Of a stretch of DNA of 64,000 nt, positions 53,979 to 64,000 are shown in pieces. The notes beneath the pieces are model-generated. The model was not told the origin of the DNA. It did not search any database and saw nothing but the letters and a program-made list of their open reading frames with translations. The translations under genes and the position numbers were made by a program. Each line of letters opens with the position of its first letter. Positions within the stretch are counted from its first letter, which is position 1. The stretch is taken from positions 2,232,001 to 2,296,000 of the forward strand of contig NC_014762.1 in assembly GCF_000183725.1 (NCBI RefSeq), read 5' to 3'. The stretch is from Sulfuricurvum kujiense DSM 16994 (lineage in GTDB: Bacteria; Campylobacterota; Campylobacteria; Campylobacterales; Sulfurimonadaceae).

Positions 53979-54734
53979 ATGAAAAAACCAATCACACTTC
54001 TATTAGCAGCATTGTGCGGTATCAATGTATTTGGAAATGACGATCCCATTGTCCCGGATCGTCCCGGATTTTCAACCGGTACTCAAACCGTAAAACCCAA
54101 TGTCGTCAATATCGAAGTCGGGTATCAGTACGCATTTAACAACTATGATACAAAACCATCATCCCATACCCTCCCTTTAATGGTTTTGCGTACAGGGATC
54201 TCGGAAAAATCGGAGTTAGACATATTGTGGGACGGTATCAATTTGGATAAAGAAGAAGGGGCGTCGACCGTACACTCAAAAGCCGATTTATCCATTGGAG
54301 GAAAATACAAGCTTTTAGAAAACGAACAATACAATCTTACTCTGCTGGGGGTAGTGTCGCTCCCGACCGGAACGGCTCCATCGACCTCTGACAGTGTCAA
54401 TCCGTTAGTCGGATTGCTGTGGGATTATTCACTGTCCGATACCAATACGTTATTCGGAACCGTTCAGACCAGTTCAACGAAAATTGATCATAACAGAGAA
54501 TACGATCAGCAATTCTCGATCGGTACCTCTTTTGCTCATACTGAAACGATCGGCAGCTTTATTGAGTTTTATACGATCATCCCTTCCGAATCCGGTTTGC
54601 ATACGACAAAGACTATAGACGGCGGGATGACCTATTTATTGACTAACGACATTCAGCTTGACGTTAATGTCGGTTTAGGACTAAACCGATATTCCTCCCA
54701 TTTTATCGGCTTTGGATTTGCGACACGTTTTTAA
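53979..54734 (+). CDS. outer-membrane beta-barrel protein (MetA/phenol-degradation transporter-like)
   Basis: 251 residues with a signal peptide (MKKPITLLLAALCGINVFG). Starts DDPIVPDRPGFSTGTQTVKP, a hallmark of the MetA-pathway-phenol-degradation-like family (PF13557-type), and ends in Phe (FGFATRF), the outer-membrane insertion signal. Alternating strands throughout. Divergent from the efflux operon and possibly co-regulated; role in metal traffic unproven. Confidence 0.78.
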   Translation: MKKPITLLLAALCGINVFGNDDPIVPDRPGFSTGTQTVKPNVVNIEVGYQYAFNNYDTKPSSHTLPLMVLRTGISEKSELDILWDGINLDKEEGASTVHSKADLSIGGKYKLLENEQYNLTLLGVVSLPTGTAPSTSDSVNPLVGLLWDYSLSDTNTLFGTVQTSSTKIDHNREYDQQFSIGTSFAHTETIGSFIEFYTIIPSESGLHTTKTIDGGMTYLLTNDIQLDVNVGLGLNRYSSHFIGFGFATRF

Positions 54735-54752
54735 TATTTCCTGCCTCTAGCG

Positions 54753-57389
54753 TTATATTTTTTCGTGCATCAGTTCTTCCAAGTTATCCGGAATTTGAGC
54801 AACTTCTTTTGTTTTTGCTTCGACACCCTCTTTTGCTAACGGCGATTCTGCCAGCAAGGTCTCTATATCTCCTTCAAAGTCGGCGATCACAAATCGGTCG
54901 CCCCATATTCTGAAGATTTGATATCCCGAGAATGTCTGGGATAAATACTCCGCAAATTCTGAAATAAGCGCATTTCCTCTCTCCCAGCCGTATGCCTTGT
55001 TATAACGATGAAAGTTAACCAAAGATACGATCCAGAGTTTAGCGGGCTTCGGATGACGGGCCCGTCCGTTCAGCGTCATCGTAAAATAGTCTTCATTGTA
55101 GAGTTTCGTCAACCGGTCTTTGAAAAAATAGCTCATCCGCTCTTCCTCCAGCGCGCTGGAAGCTATTTGGTTAATCGACGTATCGATATTTACACCGGGC
55201 AATACTCTCAAAGCCGCATTCACCACCGCAGGATGATACCAGATACCGCTCAGTTCATTGAGCTCAATCAGCGATTCATCAATCTCTTTTCGAGGTTTAT
55301 AAATTCGGTTCGTCGTCATCGCGTCAAACGAATCGGCAACCGCCATGATATGACCCAGCAGGGATATCTCTCCCCCTTTTTTACCCTCAGGATACCCGCT
55401 TCCGTCATAACGCTCGTGATGATCGATCATTATGTCCGCCAGCTCTTGATACAAATGAACGTTTGAAAGAACTTCATACCCTGCCCTCGCATGTTCTTTG
55501 ATCAGCTCATACTCCAGTTTGCTCAGTTTTCCCGGTTTAAGTAAGATTGAATCGGGGGTTACGACTTTTCCGATGTCATGCAGTTTGGCCGATTCCACCA
55601 GTTTTTGAATCTCTTTCTCCGGCAGTTCCATCTCTCGGGCAATCAACTCGGCATAATGGGCGACTCTCACCGTATGTCCCGCCGTATAGGTATCACGCTG
55701 TTCAATCATATTGACCATGGCATCGATAAAGTTTTGGTAGCTTTTCACCCTATCTTCGTGCAGTGCATTGATCTGTTCTTGCTGGGTAAACGAGTTAAGG
55801 GCAAACCCGATATCCCCCGCCAGTTCTTCAATCATCTTCTGCTCTTCAACACTAAATCCGCCCTCACGGCCCGTACAGATCGTCAGAACGCCGATTACCT
55901 CTTCAGTAAAAGAGCTGCTTTTCAACGGCAGGGCGTAAATCCCTTTAATCGCATACAAGTCCACATAATTTTGACACTCGTCATCCAATGAGGGATCGCA
56001 CATATCGGTAATCATCAGATTTTTGCCGTGTTCGTATGCTTTTCGATCGATTGGAGTAATATGTTTGATATCTCCCGCACCGTACGCTGCACCCAGGATC
56101 AATTCTCCCTCTTTTACGACAGAAATCTTTGCATTTTTTAGCGATTCGTTTGTACTCAAACATAGTGCCGCTTTGTCAATCAGCTCATCCACCGAGCGTG
56201 TCGTAATCAGCATCTGATTGACATCCGCTACCGTTCGCAAAATGCTTCGTAAATATTTTTCGTTGAGATACGCTTCTTCGAGTTTTATGCTTTTATCATA
56301 CAAATGCTGCGTTTTTTCGCGGATTTTATCTTCCAAAGAGCTATTGAGTGTTTCCAGTTCCTGTTGCGTATCATTTAATTTTGAATTGATTCTCGCTATG
56401 TACAGCGTAACCGTAAAAGAGAGCAATAGAAAGATTCCCGCAATGATGATATACGTACCGTATTCTTCGAAAATATACAAAAACACATCTTCTCTAAGAT
56501 GTTTATACGGCCCCATTCCAAGTTCTTTAAGGCATTCATGGATACTTTGATAATCGAGCGGTATCGTCCATCCCAATGACTTTGACGCCCGTGCGGCTTC
56601 GGACTCTTCCCCCATTGAGATTAAGGCGACGGCTACCCTTTCTGCCAGAGCGCTTGAGGTATGCTTCGTCGTTGCTATCGGCCATTCGGGATAGAGCCGT
56701 GTACTTACTTGATAATAAAAATCGGGATAGTTCTTTTGATTTAAAACAGTAAAATCATTTATATTGATTTTCCCTTCACTTGCCATCCTCTCTAACGTAT
56801 CGGTACGCACCGTACCGGCTTCGGCTTTCCCGTCGCGGACAGCGTAGACAACCGCTTCATGGGTACCGTAAAAGGTTGTTTTTAAGTCCTTTTGATTGAT
56901 ATTTTTCTCTTTAAGCTCTCTCAGCGCCATTATCCAGCCGCCGAATGATTCCTCATTGACCGCCGCAAATTTTTTATTTTTTATATCTTCGACCTGATCA
57001 ATCGTCCTATTCACCGTACGCTTAAAAATGACGCCGCCGAACTCCATTTGGACTTTGCCGTTAAAGCCTCTATTTTTAAGTGTTGCGACTCTCGAAATTC
57101 CGTAACGGCTCTCCAAATCGACGTAATAAGCTGAATTGGTGATGACAAAATCGATCTTTTTATCTCGTAAATAGGGGGGGAATTCTTCAAAACGAAGCGG
57201 GACGATTTGAAAATCGTATTCCGGAATTTTTTCATTCAGATATTCAGCGGTCAGATCCCACATGCTGTGGGTAGATGCATAGTTTTTATGAGCCAGTACT
57301 CCGATACGCACACTCTCTTTCGCACTTATCGTACTGGTAAAAAACGACAAATAGATCAAAAGCGATAAAAAATATGTGAGTGTTTTCAT
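54753..57389 (-). CDS. PhnD-like periplasmic sensor, GAF, HD-GYP phosphodiesterase, degenerate GGDEF
   Basis: 878 residues. Signal peptide (about 1-23), a PhnD/phosphonate-binding-like domain (about 24-290), one membrane helix (about 310-330), a coiled coil, GAF (about 380-540) and HD-GYP (about 550-745). The HD (SAKLHDIGKV), HEHARAGYE-type and HHERYDGSGYPEGKKGG motifs are intact, so c-di-GMP hydrolysis is expected. The C-terminus (about 765-878) looks like a GGDEF domain, but the active motif is replaced (FRIWGDRFVIADF). No chemical substrate for the PhnD part can be named. Preceded by a promoter-like A+T-rich gap of about 140 bases. Confidence 0.85.
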   Translation of the reverse strand: MKTLTYFLSLLIYLSFFTSTISAKESVRIGVLAHKNYASTHSMWDLTAEYLNEKIPEYDFQIVPLRFEEFPPYLRDKKIDFVITNSAYYVDLESRYGISRVATLKNRGFNGKVQMEFGGVIFKRTVNRTIDQVEDIKNKKFAAVNEESFGGWIMALRELKEKNINQKDLKTTFYGTHEAVVYAVRDGKAEAGTVRTDTLERMASEGKININDFTVLNQKNYPDFYYQVSTRLYPEWPIATTKHTSSALAERVAVALISMGEESEAARASKSLGWTIPLDYQSIHECLKELGMGPYKHLREDVFLYIFEEYGTYIIIAGIFLLLSFTVTLYIARINSKLNDTQQELETLNSSLEDKIREKTQHLYDKSIKLEEAYLNEKYLRSILRTVADVNQMLITTRSVDELIDKAALCLSTNESLKNAKISVVKEGELILGAAYGAGDIKHITPIDRKAYEHGKNLMITDMCDPSLDDECQNYVDLYAIKGIYALPLKSSSFTEEVIGVLTICTGREGGFSVEEQKMIEELAGDIGFALNSFTQQEQINALHEDRVKSYQNFIDAMVNMIEQRDTYTAGHTVRVAHYAELIAREMELPEKEIQKLVESAKLHDIGKVVTPDSILLKPGKLSKLEYELIKEHARAGYEVLSNVHLYQELADIMIDHHERYDGSGYPEGKKGGEISLLGHIMAVADSFDAMTTNRIYKPRKEIDESLIELNELSGIWYHPAVVNAALRVLPGVNIDTSINQIASSALEEERMSYFFKDRLTKLYNEDYFTMTLNGRARHPKPAKLWIVSLVNFHRYNKAYGWERGNALISEFAEYLSQTFSGYQIFRIWGDRFVIADFEGDIETLLAESPLAKEGVEAKTKEVAQIPDNLEELMHEKI

Positions 57390-57473
57390 CCGTTCATTAT
57401 AGCTTATATTTACTTTCCGGACTACAACACATTTGATCAGAATCGATCGAATTTGAAAAAAGAATTTACGGGA

Positions 57474-57510
57474 TAAAAATAAAATAGGAGGGAAATGCCC
57501 CGAAGGGGCA
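57474..57510 (-). terminator. terminator of fusA
   Basis: Perfect 6-bp stem TGCCCC / GGGGCA with loop TTC at 57496-57510, 16 bases after the fusA stop; the minus strand continues with a T-rich stretch (TTTCCCTCCTATTTTATTTTT reads T-rich overall). Good intrinsic terminator. Confidence 0.7.
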
Positions 57511-57526
57511 AGAGAGAAGAGCTATC

Positions 57527-59611
57527 TTAGCTGTTACGCTTTTTGATAATCTCGTCGGCAACGTTACGTGGAACTTCTTCGTAGTGATCGAATTCCATAG
57601 AGTAACTTGCACGTCCTTGTGTCGCTGAACGAAGGTCAGTTGAGTAACCGAACATTTCAGACAACGGTACGAACGCGTCAACAATTTTGTTACCAGAACG
57701 GTCACCCATGTTGTTAACTTGTCCGCGGCGGCGGTTAAGGTCACCGATTACGTCACCCATAAAGTTTTCAGGAACTTCAACTTCAACTTTCATCATAGGC
57801 TCAAGGATAGCCGGGTTCGCTTTACGCGCAGCCTCTTTGAATCCCATAGATGCAGCAAGTTTAAACGCCATCTCATTCGAGTCAACCTCATGGTAAGACC
57901 CGTCATACAATGCAACTTCAACGTCCTCGATCGGATAACCGGCAAGAACACCTTTTTGCATAGCTTCTTTACACCCTTTTTCAACTGCAGGGATATACTC
58001 TTTCGGAATAACCCCACCTTTGATTTCGTTGTGGAAAATGAAACCTGTTCCAGGTACGCCCGGCTTAACGCGGATATAAACGTGACCGAATTGTCCGCGT
58101 CCACCCGATTGTTTCGCATATTTGTACTCTTGGCTGACTTCGTTACGGATAGATTCACGGTATGCAACCTGAGGTGCACCGACTTCCGCTTCAACTTTGA
58201 ACTCACGGAACATACGGTCAACAAGGATCTCTAGGTGAAGCTCACCCATACCGCTGATGATTGTTTGTCCTGTCTCTTCGTCAGTGTGAACACGGAACGA
58301 TGGATCTTCCGCAGCGAGTTTTGCAAGAGCGATACCCATTTTTTCTTGGTCCGCTTTTGTTTTAGGCTCAACCGCAACCGAGATAACCGGTTCAGGGAAG
58401 TGCATACGCTCTAGAACGATGCGATCGCTCTCATCACACAAAGTATCTCCGGTAGTTGTGTCTTTGAGACCTACAACCGCACCGATTTCACCTGCGTAAA
58501 GCGCTTTGATCTCTTCACGTTTGTTCGCATGCATTTTAACGATACGTCCGATACGCTCTTTTTTACCTTTGATGGTATTGATCGCATATGAACCGGATTC
58601 AAGAACACCGCGGTACATACGTACGAATGTCAATTGTCCTACGAACGGGTCGGTCATAATTTTGAACGCAAGGCCGGCGAACGGAGCATCATCACGTGAT
58701 TCAACTTCTACTTCTACCTCTTCGTCGTCCTCTTTAGTACCTTTGATCGCCGCAACTTCCAATGGAGACGGAAGGTAATCAACAACCGCGTCAAGAAGAG
58801 TTTGTACCCCTTTGTTTTTGAACGCAGTTCCGCATGTCATAGGGATGATTTCCATTTTAAGACATCCGGCTTTGATCCCGCGCATAATCTCTTCGTTTGA
58901 AAGTTCACCCTCTTCGAAGAATTTCTCCATCAAAGTATCGTCACCTTCAGCTGCCGCTTCCATCATGCGTGCACGATAGTCGTTTGCTTTTTCAACCAAA
59001 TCAGCAGGGATCTCTTCTTCACGGTAGTTTGAACCCATTGCAGCGTCGTCATCCCAAAGGATCGCTTTCATTTTAACGAGATCGATGATCCCTTTAAATT
59101 GATCTTCCGCACCGATTGGAAGTTGGATAGGTACCGGGTTTGCTTTTAAGCGGTTACGGATTTGATCTTCTACGTTGTAGAAATCGGCACCGATACGGTC
59201 CATTTTGTTGACGAAAACCATACGAGGTACACCGTAACGGTTTGCTTGACGCCATACTGTTTCAGATTGTGGCTGAACCCCACCAACTGCACAGAATACC
59301 GCTACTGCACCGTCAAGTACACGCATAGAACGCTCAACTTCAATGGTGAAGTCAACGTGGCCCGGAGTGTCGATGATGTTGATTTGTTTGCCCAACCATT
59401 CACAAGTTGTCGCAGCAGAAGTAATGGTAATACCACGCTCTTGCTCTTGCTCCATCCAGTCCATAGTTGCAGCACCTTCGTGAACCTCACCGATTTTGTG
59501 TGATACACCGGTGTAGAACAAGATACGCTCAGTTGTTGTCGTTTTACCCGCGTCGATGTGAGCGGCGATACCGATGTTTCTTACGTCTTCTAGTTTATGG
59601 GATCTTGCCAT
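57527..59611 (-). CDS. fusA: elongation factor G
   Basis: 694 residues, full length. G1 [16 protein letters not shown]2/G3 RGITITSAA and [10 protein letters not shown]4 NKMDRIG, and C-terminal domains IV-V with [15 protein letters not shown] and [14 protein letters not shown]. Drives ribosomal translocation. Follows rpsL-rpsG in the classical str operon; tuf is not adjacent. Confidence 0.98.
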   Translation of the reverse strand: MARSHKLEDVRNIGIAAHIDAGKTTTTERILFYTGVSHKIGEVHEGAATMDWMEQEQERGITITSAATTCEWLGKQINIIDTPGHVDFTIEVERSMRVLDGAVAVFCAVGGVQPQSETVWRQANRYGVPRMVFVNKMDRIGADFYNVEDQIRNRLKANPVPIQLPIGAEDQFKGIIDLVKMKAILWDDDAAMGSNYREEEIPADLVEKANDYRARMMEAAAEGDDTLMEKFFEEGELSNEEIMRGIKAGCLKMEIIPMTCGTAFKNKGVQTLLDAVVDYLPSPLEVAAIKGTKEDDEEVEVEVESRDDAPFAGLAFKIMTDPFVGQLTFVRMYRGVLESGSYAINTIKGKKERIGRIVKMHANKREEIKALYAGEIGAVVGLKDTTTGDTLCDESDRIVLERMHFPEPVISVAVEPKTKADQEKMGIALAKLAAEDPSFRVHTDEETGQTIISGMGELHLEILVDRMFREFKVEAEVGAPQVAYRESIRNEVSQEYKYAKQSGGRGQFGHVYIRVKPGVPGTGFIFHNEIKGGVIPKEYIPAVEKGCKEAMQKGVLAGYPIEDVEVALYDGSYHEVDSNEMAFKLAASMGFKEAARKANPAILEPMMKVEVEVPENFMGDVIGDLNRRRGQVNNMGDRSGNKIVDAFVPLSEMFGYSTDLRSATQGRASYSMEFDHYEEVPRNVADEIIKKRNS

Positions 59612-59686
59612 GATAATAGCCCTTAAAGAGTTTTTGAATGTGGGGAAAGATAGCCTAAAAAGGCTATCAAATGATTACGAAAAATC

Positions 59687-60175
<489 letters not shown>

Positions 60176-60227
60176 TCATTTACTCAAAATACGGTCATCA
60201 GAAACCGAATCTTGTCAGACTAGTTGA

Positions 60228-60608
60228 TTATTTTTTAGCCTTAGCTTTTTTCGTTCCGTATTTAGAACGAGATACTTTACGGTCTTTAACACCCGCTGTA
60301 TCGAGAGCACCACGTACGATATGGTATTTAACCCCTGGTAAGTCTTTTACACGGCCGCCGCGAACAAGAACGATAGAGTGCTCTTGCAAGTTGTGACCCT
60401 CACCACCGATATAACTAATAACTTCAAACCCTGAAGTCAAACGAACTTTAGCAACTTTACGAAGCGCCGAGTTCGGTTTTTTAGGGGTTGTAGTATATAC
60501 ACGAGTACATACACCACGACGTTGTGGGCATGACACCAAAGCGGGTGATTTTGATTTTTTCACTACCGCTTGTCGCTCTTTACGAATAAGTTGGTTGATT
60601 GTTGGCAC
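60228..60608 (-). CDS. rpsL: ribosomal protein S12
   Basis: 126 residues from a GTG start at 60608, with AAAGGAG five bases upstream; longer readings to 60656 precede this site. [12 protein letters not shown] is the family N-terminus. The decoding-site loops [17 protein letters not shown] and [17 protein letters not shown] carry the wild-type Lys residues tied to streptomycin response. Between rpoC and rpsG. Confidence 0.97.
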   Translation of the reverse strand: MPTINQLIRKERQAVVKKSKSPALVSCPQRRGVCTRVYTTTPKKPNSALRKVAKVRLTSGFEVISYIGGEGHNLQEHSIVLVRGGRVKDLPGVKYHIVRGALDTAGVKDRKVSRSKYGTKKAKAKK

Positions 60609-60747
60609 ACAATCTCCTTTGTTGAATTGTTCCAGTAGAATATATAATCCGCTCATGACGAGGGGACTAATAAACGCGCAATGGTATCCATTTTTTGATT
60701 AAATATAGCTTATTTTAAGGAATTTGTAAGAGAGGTGGAAAAGAGGG

Positions 60748-60767
60748 TTTCCCGCCGAAGCAGGAAA
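60748..60767 (-). terminator. probable terminator of rpoC
   Basis: On the minus strand TTTCCTGC / GCGGGAAA forms an 8-bp stem (one G-U) closed by a TTCG tetraloop, 14 bases past the rpoC stop. The following CCCTCTTTTCC is only modestly U-rich, so partial read-through to rpsL is possible. Confidence 0.5.
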
Positions 60768-60781
60768 GAAAAAAGGAGTTT

Positions 60782-64000
<3,219 letters not shown>

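Overview
The window looks like chromosomal DNA of a Campylobacterota bacterium (the former Epsilonproteobacteria), probably from the Sulfurimonas/Sulfuricurvum side. This is inferred from gene order and protein style, not from a database search. Pointers are the flgB-flgC-fliE-pbpB(ftsI) order, a soluble PAS kinase with the HQWRQP-type H box, the long form of LeuA, ftsW next to murG, and rpsL-rpsG-fusA just beyond rpoC. There are no rRNA genes, CRISPR arrays, insertion sequences or prophage. One tRNA (Gln) is present. Genes are dense, and long runs overlap by 1-8 bases.

Layout. 1-1.8 kb: the end of a D-Ala-D-Ala carboxypeptidase gene, a c553-type cytochrome with a small periplasmic partner, and a pair of small proteins (one coiled-coil). 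1.9-6.8 kb: a cytoplasmic PAS histidine kinase, then a MarR regulator followed by pirin, YceI and an extradiol dioxygenase. Two copies of one palindrome mark the likely MarR operators. A DUF2721 membrane protein follows. 6.8-8.1 kb: a CZB-type chemoreceptor whose 5' end carries a frameshift. 8.4-11 kb: uvrB, a DedA protein and tRNA-Gln. 11.2-19.4 kb (minus strand): one long operon of alaS, a CopD-like membrane protein, maf, an M48 lipoprotein peptidase, bioF, an ABC ATPase and PBP1A. 19.4-21.4 kb: an intergenic region rich in inverted repeats, then leuA.

21.5-36.6 kb (plus strand) is a nearly complete MSHA-type (type IVb-like) pilus locus. It holds two major-type prepilins, a large lectin-like MshQ protein, four minor pseudopilin-type proteins, and an assembly block in the order mshI-J-K-L-M-N-E-G. 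A 31-residue membrane ORF closes it. No prepilin peptidase or mshF was seen here. This is the most coherent accessory system in the window.

36.6-46 kb: murG and ftsW (minus), a structured divergent region with a sigma-54 promoter, flgB-flgC-fliE-ftsI, a LEA14-like lipoprotein, panC, prfB, bpt and a FAH-family hydrolase. 46-54.7 kb: a seven-gene heavy-metal efflux operon (PepSY protein, CzcC, CzcB, CzcA, DUF3240-like protein, response regulator, histidine kinase) with a divergent outer-membrane protein gene. 54.7-57.4 kb: a PhnD-like/GAF/HD-GYP signalling protein. 57.5-64 kb (minus): fusA, rpsG, rpsL and the 3' part of rpoC, which runs off the right edge.

Limits: all assignments come from reading motifs and synteny. 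Several start codons were moved from the longest ORF on the basis of Shine-Dalgarno sites and family-typical N-termini.
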